A stretch of 64,000 nucleotides of DNA. It comes from Paenibacillus sp. USDA918EY. GTDB lineage: Bacteria > Bacillota > Bacilli > Paenibacillales > Paenibacillaceae. Shown piece by piece: positions 17,108 to 26,429 of the stretch. The notes beneath the pieces were generated by a model. It saw nothing but the letters and a program-made list of their open reading frames with translations, searched no databases and was not told the origin of the DNA. The stretch is from contig NZ_WTWY01000006.1 in assembly GCF_009870825.1 (NCBI RefSeq), positions 62,001-126,000 of the forward strand, written 5' to 3'. The first letter of the stretch is position 1; every line of letters begins with the position of its first letter. Position numbers and translations under genes: made by a program.

Positions 17108-17728
17108 CTAATCGATCACCGGAATGCGTTCCGGATGCGCAAGCAGGTCGAACATCAACCCGATTTGGGCTTCCGTATTCCGGCTGCGCGACAGGTTCGG
17201 CAATTCGTCCCGCCCAAAAAACCGAACGGCGCTTGTTTCCACGCCTTCCCGGGCCGTTCCGCCGGTAATTTCGCACTGAATGAACATTTTATAGACATGG
17301 TAGGGAGCGGGCGGATTATGTTTGTGATTGTCCATCACGGCCAGCAAACGTTTTGCCTTTACTTCGTAGCCGGATTCCTCCCACACCTCTTTGACCGCGA
17401 TTTCCGTCGGCGACAGCAGCAGATCGGCCCAGCCGCCCGGCAGCGACCAATCCCCGTCTTCCTTCTCCCGTACAAGCAAAATCTTCCCATCCTGAATGAC
17501 GACGCCGCGGATGTCCGCTTTCGGAGTGGCGTAACCCTGTTCTCCGGCAAAAAGCTGCGTCAGCTTTCCGGTTTCCACCTCCGTGTATTCCGCCATGATT
17601 TCCAGGCTGAGCTCGCGCAGCTGTTCATACCTTTCCTTGTCGTATACATCCTTGGCGTAAGCCAGGCCGGTCTGCGCGATCCCTTGAATCCGTTTGGCCC
17701 AATCCAACCACTTTAGCGATGTCTCCAT
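17108..17728 (-). CDS. NUDIX hydrolase with N-terminal Nudix_N domain
   Basis: 206 residues. The first 60 form a helical extension (W-L-D-W-A-K-R-I-Q-G-I-A-Q-T-G-L) typical of the YjhB/SdrA-like branch that hydrolyses nucleoside diphosphates linked to another moiety. The Nudix box is variant at its start (G-G-W-A-D-L-L-L-S-P-T-E) but keeps the catalytic K-E-V-W-E-E-S-G-Y. That start is usual in this subgroup. The ATG at 17728 follows AAAGGAG. It diverges from the 53-residue gene, with a Fur-box-like site between them. Confidence 0.88.
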   Translation of the reverse strand: METSLKWLDWAKRIQGIAQTGLAYAKDVYDKERYEQLRELSLEIMAEYTEVETGKLTQLFAGEQGYATPKADIRGVVIQDGKILLVREKEDGDWSLPGGWADLLLSPTEIAVKEVWEESGYEVKAKRLLAVMDNHKHNPPAPYHVYKMFIQCEITGGTAREGVETSAVRFFGRDELPNLSRSRNTEAQIGLMFDLLAHPERIPVID

Positions 17729-17768
17729 TTCCGAACAGGCTCCTTTGCAAAAAATTTCGGATTTTATT

Positions 17769-17787
17769 GAGAAAGATTATCACTATC
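17769..17787. promoter_or_regulatory. Fur-box-like site between divergent genes
   Basis: On the reverse strand GATAGTGATAATCTTTCTC matches the classical 19-bp Fur box at 16 of 19 positions. It sits 41 bp upstream of the NUDIX gene and 66 bp upstream of the 53-residue gene. A TACAAT -10 for the latter lies at 17802-17807. Confidence 0.45.
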
Positions 17788-17852
17788 AAATAAGTTTATG
17801 ATACAATCATGTTTAGATCGCAATCTACACCAACGGTAAGGAGTCGACGAGC

Positions 17853-18014
17853 ATGGCGAACATATCGGCGCAGCGCGCGGAACTTCGCATTGACGATTAT
17901 CTCGATCTGCTGAATCTTGCCAAGCGGCTGGATGACGCCAGATGGCAAAAGGAAATCATCCGCAAGCTGGAACGGCTTCAAAGCAGACAGCAGGCGTTTG
18001 CCCTGAAATCGTAA
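17853..18014 (+). CDS. 53-residue helical protein of unknown function
   Basis: Short gene with a very good AAGGAG site 9 bases before the ATG. The product begins M-A-N-I-S-A-Q-R-A-E-L-R and continues with amphipathic helix patterns (D-D-Y-L-D-L-L-N-L-A-K-R-L-D and W-Q-K-E-I-I-R-K-L-E-R-L-Q). It has no Cys and no membrane segment. A stem-loop with a T run follows at 18086-18113. The Fur-box-like site upstream recalls the Fur-controlled small Fbp proteins of B. subtilis, but I see no clear sequence match to them. Confidence 0.75.
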   Translation: MANISAQRAELRIDDYLDLLNLAKRLDDARWQKEIIRKLERLQSRQQAFALKS

Positions 18015-18085
18015 ACGAATGTCCAATCTTTCAATTGAATACAGTTTATAGCGAGTTCCATCTTTTTGCAAAACTCCATTCGATA

Positions 18086-18113
18086 GGCGGCTCTTCATCA
18101 GGCCGTCTTTTTT
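18086..18113 (+). terminator. Terminator of the 53-residue gene
   Basis: GGCGGC pairs with GCCGTC (one G-T pair) around a 10-nt loop, followed by six T residues. Confidence 0.65.
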
Positions 18114-18243
18114 GCTGCCCCTATCGCGAAAAATAGCGGTTCATGCCGAACGTCCGCGAACCCTGATGTTTATTTTTTTAAGAGAATACTATAAAATGGT
18201 TGAAAGCGAAAGAAAATTTTGTAAATCGAAACAGGAGTGACCG

Positions 18244-19287
18244 ATGGAAAATCAAGAGCCAACGCGGCTTACCCGCCCCAGGAAAAGGAAAAAGAAAAAC
18301 AAAGGAAAGTGGCTGCTGATTACGCTCGTCTGCCTGCTGCTCGTGGCGGGAGCCGGGTATATCTTCAGGAAGCAGGTCGCCCTGCTCGCTTTTGACACGT
18401 TCATGAAAGATACCGTTGCCGAAACGCTGGACCAATCCTATGAAAAAATCGACGAGGAAGTCAAACCCGAGAAGGTGCAAAACCCGTTTTCGGTTCTGCT
18501 CCTCGGCACCGATGAACGCAAAGACGAACCCGGCCGTTCCGATACGATCATCTATTCCGTCGTTCGTCCGGAGGATCGCAAAGTTCTGCTCATCTCCATC
18601 CCCCGCGATACTTACACCGAAATTGCGGAGGAAAACAAAAAGAGCAAAATCAACGCCGCCTATGCCCGCGGCGGGATCAAACGCAGCGTCGATACGGTCG
18701 AAAACCTGGTCGGCAATAACGTCGATTTTTATGCGACCATTAACTTTCAAGGTTTGAAAGACGTCGTCGACAAGCTGGGAGGCGTACATCTCCCGATTAC
18801 CAAAGTCATTGAGAACAAACAGAAAATCCATGAAAAGCTGCGCATCGAACCAAACAAGCCGATTTACGACGGCCAGGACGCGCTCAGTTATGCCCGCTAC
18901 CGCGAGGATTCCGATTTTAACCGGACGATGAGGCACCGCGTGCTGATCGACGCGATTTTGGCGAGAGCGCTTGAAATTCAAAATATTACGAAGCTTCCGG
19001 ATCTGCTGAAGGTCGCGGGAAGCAACTTCAAGACCAACATGACGTCCACCTTTATGATCGACTTGGCCAAATCCTTTTACGAAGGCGGCATGCCTACCAT
19101 CAGCAATTACATGCTGAAAGGCGAGGGAGCCATGCGCGACTCGATCTGGTACTACGATCCGGATCAAAAAGATATCGAATACATCCAGAAGCTCATTGCC
19201 AATTGGCATGACCCGAATACCCCGGCCGCCCAGCTGCTGGAGCCTGTCTCGGATGAAAATAAGGCTGCCGCAAGCGGAGGCAAATAA
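18244..19287 (+). CDS. LytR-CpsA-Psr (LCP) family glycopolymer ligase
   Basis: 347 residues. A basic N-terminus (R-K-R-K-K-K-N-K) precedes one membrane segment at about 23-41, placing the rest outside. The LCP catalytic region shows G-T-D-E-R...G-R-S-D-T-I-I-Y, S-I-P-R-D-T-Y and later Y-A-R-Y-R-E-D-S-D-F-N-R-T-M-R, including the conserved Arg and Asp residues that bind pyrophosphate and lipid. LCP proteins join teichoic acids or capsules to peptidoglycan. The ATG at 18244 follows CAGGAGTGACCG. It is a single gene ending in a terminator. Confidence 0.93.
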   Translation: MENQEPTRLTRPRKRKKKNKGKWLLITLVCLLLVAGAGYIFRKQVALLAFDTFMKDTVAETLDQSYEKIDEEVKPEKVQNPFSVLLLGTDERKDEPGRSDTIIYSVVRPEDRKVLLISIPRDTYTEIAEENKKSKINAAYARGGIKRSVDTVENLVGNNVDFYATINFQGLKDVVDKLGGVHLPITKVIENKQKIHEKLRIEPNKPIYDGQDALSYARYREDSDFNRTMRHRVLIDAILARALEIQNITKLPDLLKVAGSNFKTNMTSTFMIDLAKSFYEGGMPTISNYMLKGEGAMRDSIWYYDPDQKDIEYIQKLIANWHDPNTPAAQLLEPVSDENKAAASGGK

Positions 19288-19300
19288 CTTCAAACCTATA

Positions 19301-19346
19301 AAAGGCATCCGACCTTCCGAACGTGAAGGTATAAGGATGCCTTTTT
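19301..19346 (+). terminator. Terminator of the LCP gene
   Basis: AAAGGCATCC / GGATGCCTTT outer stem, ACCTTC / GAAGGT inner stem, then a T run. Confidence 0.88.
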
Positions 19347-19349
19347 CCG

Positions 19350-19405
19350 TGGGATCATCGAGCTTCGCAGCAGTTGGCCGATTGGGAAAGCGTAGAGCGA
19401 TCCCA
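19350..19405. other. Spaced inverted repeat between convergent genes
   Basis: TGGGATC (19350-19356) and GATCCCA (19399-19405) bracket 42 bp. It lies between two good terminators that face each other. I see no coding potential and no target gene. Confidence 0.4.
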
Positions 19406-19432
19406 TATCGCACAATGCCCTTTTTAAAGCGC

Positions 19433-19475
19433 AAAAAAGCCGTCCCGGGTCTTCGGACCATTCGGGACGGCTTTT
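19433..19475 (-). terminator. Terminator of sucAB
   Basis: On the reverse strand AAAAGCCGTCCCG and CGGGACGGCTTTTTT form a long stem ending in a T run, about 30 bp after the sucB stop codon. Confidence 0.9.
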
Positions 19476-19501
19476 AAGGTTCCTAGTAAGGTATCATGCA
19501 A

Positions 19502-20755
19502 TCAGCCTTCAAGCAGCAAGGATTCCGGATCTTCCAGCAATTGTTTGACCGTGACGAGGAAGCGGACGGCGTCGCTGCCGTCTACGATCCGGTGATCGTA
19601 GGAAAGCGCGATGTACATCATCGGACGGTTTTCCGAGCGTTCTTCGTCGATGGCAACCGGACGGAGCTGGATTTTGTGCATGCCGAGGATGCCTACCTGC
19701 GGCGAGTTCAGGATTGGCGTGGACATCAGCGAACCGAATGTGCCGCCGTTCGTAATCGTGAACGTTCCGCCTTGAAGTTCGGACAATGCCAGCGTATTGG
19801 TGCGGGCTTTGGAAGCCAGCGAAGCGATTTCCTTCTCGATGGCGGCAAAGCTGAGGCGATCCGCGTCTCGGACGACCGGTACGACGAGACCTTCCTTCGC
19901 CGCCACGGCGATGCCGATGTCGTAATATTTCTTCACGATGATGTCTTCGCCGTCGATTTCCGCATTCAGCAGCGGGAACTGCTTCAGCGCGCCCACCACC
20001 GCTTTCGTAAAGAAGGACATAAAGCCGAGTCCGATATCATGTTTGTCCTTGAACGCATCCTTGCGGCGTTTGCGGATGTCCATGATGGCGGTCATATCCA
20101 CTTCGTTGAAGGTAGTCAGCATAGCGGCCGTGTGCTGTGCTTCCACCAGACGTTTGGCGATCGTTGCCCGGCGGCGGGACATGCGTTGGCGTTCGGCAGG
20201 TTTTCCCGGTTGGCCGGTTACGGCCGGCGCCGCCGTTTGCGCTGCAGGGGCTGCGGCTGCCGGACGCGGAGCCGGAGCTTCCGCATGGTTTTTAACGTTT
20301 TCCTGGAAGATGCGTCCTTTCGGATCACGGTTCACCTGCTCCAGATCGATGCCCTGCTCGCGGGCCAGCTTGCGTGCAGCCGGAGAAGCCGCAAGATACG
20401 TTTCCCCTTCTTTCGCAGGTTCAGCCGGCACGTTTGGCGCTGCCGGAGCGGCCGGTGCTTTTTCTTCGGCTTTCGGCTCTTCTTTCGCAGGCGCGCTGGA
20501 AGCTGCAGCCGCAGCTTCGCCTCCAGCCGCAAGTCTACCGATCACTTCGCCGATTTGAACGGTATCGCCGTCTTTTCTCAAAATCTTCTCGACGACGCCG
20601 GACTCCTCCGCGCTGATTTCCAGGTTGACTTTGTCGGTTTCGAGCTCCAGAAGCACATCCCCCTGGTTTACGGCATCCCCTTCTTGAACATGCCATTTGT
20701 AGATTGTTCCCTCGGTAATCGATTCACCCATTGCCGGTACTGTAATTTCGCTCAC
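19502..20755 (-). CDS. sucB: Dihydrolipoyllysine succinyltransferase, E2 of 2-oxoglutarate dehydrogenase
   Basis: 417 residues (odhB in B. subtilis). The N-terminal lipoyl domain carries its lipoylated lysine in E-T-D-K-V-N-L (Lys42). An Ala/Pro-rich linker, the E1/E3-binding domain ([11 protein letters not shown]) and a second linker follow. The catalytic domain ends with [10 protein letters not shown], which holds the active-site His and Asp. The start is GTG at 20755. Its ribosome binding site GGGGAGG overlaps the sucA stop codon, and only 6 bp separate the genes, so E1 and E2 are made together. E3 is not in the window. Confidence 0.96.
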   Translation of the reverse strand: MSEITVPAMGESITEGTIYKWHVQEGDAVNQGDVLLELETDKVNLEISAEESGVVEKILRKDGDTVQIGEVIGRLAAGGEAAAAASSAPAKEEPKAEEKAPAAPAAPNVPAEPAKEGETYLAASPAARKLAREQGIDLEQVNRDPKGRIFQENVKNHAEAPAPRPAAAAPAAQTAAPAVTGQPGKPAERQRMSRRRATIAKRLVEAQHTAAMLTTFNEVDMTAIMDIRKRRKDAFKDKHDIGLGFMSFFTKAVVGALKQFPLLNAEIDGEDIIVKKYYDIGIAVAAKEGLVVPVVRDADRLSFAAIEKEIASLASKARTNTLALSELQGGTFTITNGGTFGSLMSTPILNSPQVGILGMHKIQLRPVAIDEERSENRPMMYIALSYDHRIVDGSDAVRFLVTVKQLLEDPESLLLEG

Positions 20756-20761
20756 GGCCTG

Positions 20762-23638
20762 CTACCTCCCCAATGCGATGTTATGCTTGATAGATTTTTG
20801 GTTCAATGCTGTCGATACGATCTGCTGCTGCTCAAAGCTGTGTACTTGCTGGAAGCCGCTGGCGGTACTCGAACGTTCAGGACGGCCGTTGTAGTTCACA
20901 GGCGTGCCTTGAGGCGCCAGTTTGCGGAGATGGGGCTCGATATAACGCCAAGCGCCCATGTTTTCCGGTTCTTCCTGTACCCACAAAATTTCTTTGGCGT
21001 TCGTATATCTTGCGAAAATCTCGCGGACCTCTTGCTCAGGGAACGGATACAGCTGCTCGATGCGAATAATGTGCAGCCAGTCAAGCGGTCCTTCTTCCTT
21101 GCTCAAGGCTTCTTCCAGCTCAACCGCGATTTTGCCGCTGCAAAGAACGAGACGTTCCACCCGTTCCGGATGTTTGCCGAGTCCCTCTTGCTCAAGCACA
21201 CGATGGAAACGCCCTTCGCTCAGTTCCTTGCCGCTGGATGCGACGCGGCTGTTGCGGATGAGGCTCTTCGGCGACATCACGATCAGCGGACGCGCGTCTT
21301 CGCTTTCGGTCAAAGCGGCCTGACGGCGAAGCAGGTGGAAATATTGAGCCGCGCTCGTCAAATTGACGACGGTGAAGTTCTCTTCGCCGCCCAGCTGAAG
21401 GAAACGTTCGAGACGGGCGCTGGAGTGCTCCGGTCCCTGTCCTTCGTAACCGTGAGGCAGAAGCATGACAAGGCTCGATTTTTGTCCCCACTTCGAACGT
21501 CCGGCCGAAATGAACTGGTCCGTGATGACCTGCGCGCAGTTGGCGAAATCGCCGAATTGCGCTTCCCAGATGACCAGCGTTTCCGGGGAATACACGTTAT
21601 AGCCGTATTCGAATCCGAGCACGGAAGCTTCGGACAGCGGGCTGTTATGAATCGCAAAGGATGCTTTCGCCTGCGGCAGCTCATGCAGCGGGCAGAAAGT
21701 CGAACCGTTTTTCACGTCGTGAAGGACGAGGTTGCGGTGCGCAAACGTCGCGCGTTCGGCGTCCTGGCCCGTGATGCGGATCGGCTTGCCGTCGGCGATG
21801 ATGCTTGCGAACGCCAGCGTTTCCGCCAAACTCCAGTCTACCTTTTCCCCGTCGTTCAGCGCCGTTTCACGGCGTTCCAAAATGCGCTGCAGCTTCGGAT
21901 AAACGTTGAATCCTTCCGGGCGCTTCAGCAAGTCGGAGTTGATTTCCCGCAGCTTTTTCAGCGGCACGCCGGTTTTGATCGCCTTAATCCGGTCTTCGGC
22001 AGGCGTTTGCTGATGGGTATTCGCAGGTTCCTGCTCCTGATCCTTGATTTTGTCGTACGCTTCCTTCATGCGGTTCTGCACGTCCTGGATCAGGCGGCCG
22101 CTTTGCTCCTTGCTGACCAAGCCGCTTTGTTCAAGCACGCCGGCATAAATGGCGGCAACGCGCGGATGGCTTTTCACTTTGTCGTAAATGAGCGGCTGCG
22201 TCGTATCCGGATCGTCCGTTTCGTTATGGCCGTAACGGCGGTAGCCGACCAGATCGATCAGGAAGTCTTTCTTGAACTTGTTGCGGTATTCGCATGCAAG
22301 GCGGATCGCGGCGATACATGCTTCCGGATCATCCGCATTGACGTGGACGATCGGAATTTCATACCCTTTGGCCAGGTCGCTGGCATAATGGGTCGAGCGG
22401 GAATCGCGGCTTTCCGTCGTAAATCCGATGTTGTTGTTCGCGATGATGTGAATGGTTCCTCCGTTTTGGAAACCAGGCAGCTTGTTGAAGTTCAGCGTTT
22501 CGGCCACGATGCCTTCGCCAGGGAAAGCGGAATCCCCGTGGATGAGAACCGTGGCGGCTTTGTTCACGTCCTGCTCCGGATAACCGGGTTTCGTACGGTC
22601 TTCCTGCGCCGCGCGCGCAAAGCCTTCCACCACCGGATTGACGAACTCCAGATGGCTCGGGTTATTCGCGAGCGTGATTCGGGTTTGAACGACACTGCCG
22701 TCCTTCAGGACGCGTTTTGCCCCTAAGTGGTATTTGACGTCGCCGGTCCATCCGAAATTGATGCCCATCGAGCCTTCGGACGGGAACAGTTTTTTGTTCG
22801 GCGAATGATGGAATTCAGAGAAAATCTTTTCGTAAGGCTTGCCGAGCACATGCGCAAGTACGTTCAAGCGGCCGCGGTGAGCCATTCCCATCAGAATATG
22901 CTCCGCGCCGTCGTCCGCCATATTGCGCACCAATTCGTCGAGCATCGGAACCAGCACGTCGTTTCCTTCGATGGAGAAACGTTTTTGCCCAACGAAGGTA
23001 CGGTGCAGAAATTCCTCGAATTGCTCGACTTCGATCAGTCTTTCCAGCAGGTTCACTTTCTCCGTTTCGCTGAGCGGAGTCGGGAAGTTGCCGCTTTCGA
23101 CATGACGGTTCAGCCATACGCGTTCTTCCGTTTCATGCACGTGGCTGAATTCAAACGCAATCGTTCCGGTATATGTTTGACGCAGTTTCTGGATCGCTTC
23201 CCAACCGGTTTTGACATTCTCGGGCGCTCCGTCCCAGATCAGGGATGCAGGGAATGCCGCAAGATCGGACTGGCTCAGTCCGTATTGTTCAGGTTCAAGC
23301 ACGCGCGTATCCGGCTTCGGAATGATGCCGAGCGGATCGATGTCGGCGGCCAAATGGCCGTACGCCCGGATGTTCCATACGAGTTTTCCGGCATCCACGC
23401 CCTTTTTCAGCAGGCTCGGGTCAAACGGCGCGTTGGCAGATACTGCGCTTACAGGCGCCAATTGTACCGGCGCCATCGGAGGCGCGCCCCATGTTTGAAA
23501 CACTTTGCGGAACGTTTCGTCCACCGATTCGGGATCGTTGACGTAACGTTCGTACTGCTCCTGAACGTATCCCAGGTTGGGGCCGTAGTAAGATTCCCAG
23601 GCACCCTGCGTTTGTGTGTCGCTCTTATTGGTTATCAT
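20762..23638 (-). CDS. sucA: 2-oxoglutarate dehydrogenase E1 component
   Basis: 958 residues (odhA in B. subtilis). The thiamine-diphosphate enzyme decarboxylates 2-oxoglutarate and passes the succinyl group to SucB in the TCA cycle. Visible signatures are G-M-A-H-R-G-R-L-N-V-L, the thiamine-binding G-D-S-A-F-P-G-E-G-I-V region, F-L-I-D-L-V-G-Y-R-R-Y-G-H-N-E-T-D-D-P, and L-P-H-G-Y-E-G-Q-G-P-E-H-S-S-A-R. The N-terminus starts Y-Y-G-P-N-L-G-Y-V as in other Firmicute OdhA proteins. GGAGG lies 12 bases before the ATG. A very long open frame on the opposite strand is only a codon-bias shadow. Confidence 0.97.
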   Translation of the reverse strand: MITNKSDTQTQGAWESYYGPNLGYVQEQYERYVNDPESVDETFRKVFQTWGAPPMAPVQLAPVSAVSANAPFDPSLLKKGVDAGKLVWNIRAYGHLAADIDPLGIIPKPDTRVLEPEQYGLSQSDLAAFPASLIWDGAPENVKTGWEAIQKLRQTYTGTIAFEFSHVHETEERVWLNRHVESGNFPTPLSETEKVNLLERLIEVEQFEEFLHRTFVGQKRFSIEGNDVLVPMLDELVRNMADDGAEHILMGMAHRGRLNVLAHVLGKPYEKIFSEFHHSPNKKLFPSEGSMGINFGWTGDVKYHLGAKRVLKDGSVVQTRITLANNPSHLEFVNPVVEGFARAAQEDRTKPGYPEQDVNKAATVLIHGDSAFPGEGIVAETLNFNKLPGFQNGGTIHIIANNNIGFTTESRDSRSTHYASDLAKGYEIPIVHVNADDPEACIAAIRLACEYRNKFKKDFLIDLVGYRRYGHNETDDPDTTQPLIYDKVKSHPRVAAIYAGVLEQSGLVSKEQSGRLIQDVQNRMKEAYDKIKDQEQEPANTHQQTPAEDRIKAIKTGVPLKKLREINSDLLKRPEGFNVYPKLQRILERRETALNDGEKVDWSLAETLAFASIIADGKPIRITGQDAERATFAHRNLVLHDVKNGSTFCPLHELPQAKASFAIHNSPLSEASVLGFEYGYNVYSPETLVIWEAQFGDFANCAQVITDQFISAGRSKWGQKSSLVMLLPHGYEGQGPEHSSARLERFLQLGGEENFTVVNLTSAAQYFHLLRRQAALTESEDARPLIVMSPKSLIRNSRVASSGKELSEGRFHRVLEQEGLGKHPERVERLVLCSGKIAVELEEALSKEEGPLDWLHIIRIEQLYPFPEQEVREIFARYTNAKEILWVQEEPENMGAWRYIEPHLRKLAPQGTPVNYNGRPERSSTASGFQQVHSFEQQQIVSTALNQKSIKHNIALGR

Positions 23639-23987
23639 CGCTAAAGTAATACCTCCGCCTTGGTTTTTTAATAGTCATATAGAATGAGAATCCTTCGAAT
23701 CATTCAATCTATACGTTGGACGGAAATCTGAAAAAATGATTCTTGTAAGCCGTTTCAGCAAAATGTAAGCGGCTCAATTTCTATTATAAACAAATCCTCT
23801 CCATACCTGAAATAACCATTTAATATAGTTATGATCTAAAAAACAGATCAATCGGGGCAAAAACGTGCTTTTTGCCGCCAATCGATATGGAAACATTGAC
23901 AACACCCATGCAAATGAGGCATCGATTTGGAAATTCCACGAAAAAAATGGGCTTTTTACCGGTTCGAACCCGTGAACAAACGCCCTC
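23639..23987. other. Promoter region of sucAB and terminator of the DUF72 gene
   Basis: On the reverse strand a TATAAT lies at 23783-23788, with a weak -35. Between it and sucA two hairpins are possible: AGCCG/CGGCT (23746-23775) and GAATGA/TCATTC (23681-23705). At 23941-23985 a GGGC/GCCC stem containing a CGGGTTCGAACCGG core ends in a T run on the reverse strand and looks like the terminator of the DUF72 gene. I see no gene here. Confidence 0.55.
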
Positions 23988-24875
23988 TTATTGTTCATCA
24001 AAAAGCGACATTTGGTCCGGAGGCAGCTCGGGCATGTCCAAACCGAACGAACGCATCAGCTGCAGCGCGTTATGAGCCGCATCCCCGCCGGAGTTGTTGT
24101 TGAACACAACCCAGCACGTTTTCGTGGATTCGAGCAGCCTGAGGATATTCTCTTTCCATTCCGCAAGCTCCCGCTCATCGTACCGATACAGATAACGTAC
24201 CTCCCTCCAGTTCGGCTGCCCGCCGGATTGCCATCCTTCGGCGTTCCGCCCATGCAGGCGCACAAGGGTGGCGTCGTCCCGCGTAGGCGCAAGAACCGTC
24301 GGAATGGATCCCTCCCCCGCTTGCGGCTCGTCGCAAACCGAATGGATCCAGCCCTCTTCCCGCATAAAGGCAAGCGTCTTGTCCCGCATCTCCCCGGCAA
24401 ACCAGCTTTGATGGCGGAACTCCAGCGCAAGCGGCAGCCCGTCCATCCACTGCCGGGTTCGGCGCAGCACTTCCACGTTTTTTCGACCGCAATCAAACCA
24501 AGGCGGATACTGAAACAGCACCGCCCTCAGCTTGCCGGCGGCCTGCAGCGCTTCTGCGGACTCCCGGAACGCATGAAACATCGACCTCGCGTCAGGAAAA
24601 GGGATTTTGCCGCGGGTATGGCCCGTCATCCCCTGATAGGCCTTGACGACAAAGCCGAAGGAATCCGGCGTCTGTTCGCTCCATTTCAGCATTCTTTCCG
24701 GCGTTGGAATCGCATAAAAAGAGCTGTCGAGCTCCACGATCGGAAACCGGCGGGCGTATTCCTTCAGCTTGTCTCCCGCTTTCGTCCCCGGGGGATAGAT
24801 GTCGTCATGGTCTCCCCAGCCCGCCAGGCCGATCTGAACCTGTTTTTCGCTTACGTCCGTATGTTTCAATGGCAA
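23988..24875 (-). CDS. DUF72 (YecE-like) TIM-barrel protein
   Basis: 295 residues. Family landmarks are I-G-L-A-G-W-G-D near the start, F-P-I-V-E-L-D-S-S-F-Y-A-I-P, the P-P-W-F strand and L-A-L-E-F-R-H-Q-S-W, followed by V-R-L-H-G-R-N and F-N-N-N-S-G-G-D-A-A-H-N-A. The biochemical role of DUF72 is unknown; the fold is like a nuclease or isomerase TIM barrel. The start is TTG at 24875 close behind GATGGAG. A cluster of small genes for unknown processes follows upstream. Confidence 0.88.
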   Translation of the reverse strand: MPLKHTDVSEKQVQIGLAGWGDHDDIYPPGTKAGDKLKEYARRFPIVELDSSFYAIPTPERMLKWSEQTPDSFGFVVKAYQGMTGHTRGKIPFPDARSMFHAFRESAEALQAAGKLRAVLFQYPPWFDCGRKNVEVLRRTRQWMDGLPLALEFRHQSWFAGEMRDKTLAFMREEGWIHSVCDEPQAGEGSIPTVLAPTRDDATLVRLHGRNAEGWQSGGQPNWREVRYLYRYDERELAEWKENILRLLESTKTCWVVFNNNSGGDAAHNALQLMRSFGLDMPELPPDQMSLFDEQ

Positions 24876-24953
24876 TCGACTCCATCATGTCTTAGTATGA
24901 CCAACAACTTCCTTACAATAACGTTATACCCAAAAACCGGTCCGGCGATTTGC

Positions 24954-25502
24954 CTATGAAACGTCCACGTCCCCGTGATCCCATACCGATTTCATTATTT
25001 CATCGACGGTCTGCTCGGCCGTCATCGAAGAAGTGTCAAGCCACATGCCGATCCGCGGGGTTTCGCCGAGCAGCACTTCGTTCAGCCCTTCCACCGTCCA
25101 TTCCCCGTAACCTTTTTTGGCCCGCCCGGCTTCCCTTTGCGCCACGACGGAAGGATTGGGGCATAACACGACGACGTACAAAGGGCGTGTCTGTACATAA
25201 GAGACGAAATCCTCAAGCATTCTGCCGATCACTACGTCCTGCACGACAACGTTAAACCCCGCCGCAAAATAGGCATCGGCCGCCTGCGCGGCCAACCGGT
25301 ATCGCAGCGAAAGCTGCTCAAGCTCCGCCTCATCGGCATCGGGCCGGACCTCCCTGCGGTCGTTTACGATCATTTTCCGGAACATGTCTCCGCGCAAATG
25401 CACCGATCTGTCCAATCGTTCGGCTAGCAGCTGCGCAACGGTCGATTTTCCGCTGGCCATGATCCCGGTGATCAAAATCATCGCCTGCCGGCTGGATTTC
25501 AT
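24954..25502 (-). CDS. P-loop kinase-like protein (AAA_33 / chloramphenicol phosphotransferase type)
   Basis: 182 residues from the ATG at 25502, which has GAGGAGCC upstream; the frame stays open to 25637 but without a start signal. The Walker A motif is G-I-M-A-S-G-K-S-T, followed by a possible substrate region H-L-R-G-D-M-F-R-K-M and R-E-A-G-R-A-K-K-G-Y-G. It resembles small-molecule kinases of the AAA_33 group. The substrate is unknown. It lies 78 bp from the DUF72 gene on the same strand. Confidence 0.8.
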   Translation of the reverse strand: MKSSRQAMILITGIMASGKSTVAQLLAERLDRSVHLRGDMFRKMIVNDRREVRPDADEAELEQLSLRYRLAAQAADAYFAAGFNVVVQDVVIGRMLEDFVSYVQTRPLYVVVLCPNPSVVAQREAGRAKKGYGEWTVEGLNEVLLGETPRIGMWLDTSSMTAEQTVDEIMKSVWDHGDVDVS

Positions 25503-25797
25503 AGCTCTGGCTCCTCTCTTGAAAAAAACGTTAATGATCTTTCTACTGCTAGTATACAAAAGGCCCGCGGGGATTAGGAGCGTTAATTTGCCTGAGAGAT
25601 TGTTATGCAGCCGCTTTTGCTTTGTTCCCCGCATCATGATATAGTCATTGATCTTCCTGGATTTACATTTACATCATCAAACTTACAAGAAAGGAATAGG
25701 TTATCCCTATTCGGAATGGCTAGTTCGGTTCGTGTTATTAAGGAGCAAAAGCACTCAAATACGATATTCAAAATAAACGGGCAGGAGTGATGCAATA
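25503..25797. other. Intergenic region between divergent genes
   Basis: Contains a TATAGT -10-like element near 25640 on the forward strand without a good -35, and a GAATAGG / CCTATTC hairpin at 25694-25712. Short open frames here lack ribosome binding sites, so I call none of them a gene. Confidence 0.4.
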
Positions 25798-26328
25798 ATG
25801 AATCAGCACGATTTTGATCTTGTTGTCAAACCAGCCGAAGAGCATCAATTGGATTTTCTTGAAGAAGTGTTTTCACCCGGCAATCTGACAAAACCTCAGT
25901 ATCGTCGGTACGATGTGCAGAGGAAAGGCGAAGGCGTATATTTAATCGCATGGCATAAAAATCGTCCGATCGGGCACTTTTTGTTGCGATGGAGCGGTCC
26001 TCAGGATGCTCGTGTAACCCAATATATCGACGTAACGCATAGCGCCTTCCTGGAGGGGGGACTAACCAAAGATGACTACCGTAAAAAAGGTGTAGCGACA
26101 GCAATCATTCGCGAAGCCGAGAGATTATCAAGAGAAAGAGGATGCACTCATATCGGCTTGGAAGTAAGCAGCAAGGATAATCCCGAAGCAAGAAGGTTAT
26201 ATGAAAACCTGGGTTTTATAGACTGGGGCTACGGCGAATTTCAAATCAATTGGGAATACCATGATATGAACGGAACAAGGATTCGCTCCGATATTGTCAT
26301 TTTTATGCAAAAACCATTAACCTCATAA
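25798..26328 (+). CDS. GNAT-family N-acetyltransferase
   Basis: 176 residues. The acetyl-CoA-binding motif A is in K-D-D-Y-R-K-K-G-V-A-T-A-I-I-R-E-A-E, followed by I-G-L-E-V-S-S-K-D-N-P-E-A-R-R-L-Y-E-N-L-G-F, the usual GNAT ending. The substrate is unknown. The base composition is more AT-rich than its neighbours. GCAGGAGTGATGCAATA precedes the ATG at 25798. Confidence 0.87.
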   Translation: MNQHDFDLVVKPAEEHQLDFLEEVFSPGNLTKPQYRRYDVQRKGEGVYLIAWHKNRPIGHFLLRWSGPQDARVTQYIDVTHSAFLEGGLTKDDYRKKGVATAIIREAERLSRERGCTHIGLEVSSKDNPEARRLYENLGFIDWGYGEFQINWEYHDMNGTRIRSDIVIFMQKPLTS

Positions 26329-26429
26329 TCACTCGACAGCCAAGGCACCTACCGCCCCCCACTCATCTCGACGTTGAAATCGCTTTTCTAACCGCAATAT
26401 ATTAACGAAAACAAGTTCTAGTCTTAAAG

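Noticed and set aside
19496..22726. A 1076-codon open frame on the strand opposite sucAB
   Set aside because: It is antisense to the well-conserved E1 and E2 genes and has no domain or start signal. It comes from the codon bias of sucAB.
23949..23985. GGTTCGAACCC resembling the T arm of a tRNA
   Set aside because: The rest of a cloverleaf is missing. The sequence fits the terminator of the DUF72 gene.
25605..25790. A 61-codon frame upstream of the GNAT gene
   Set aside because: It has no ribosome binding site and overlaps the expected promoter region of the GNAT gene.
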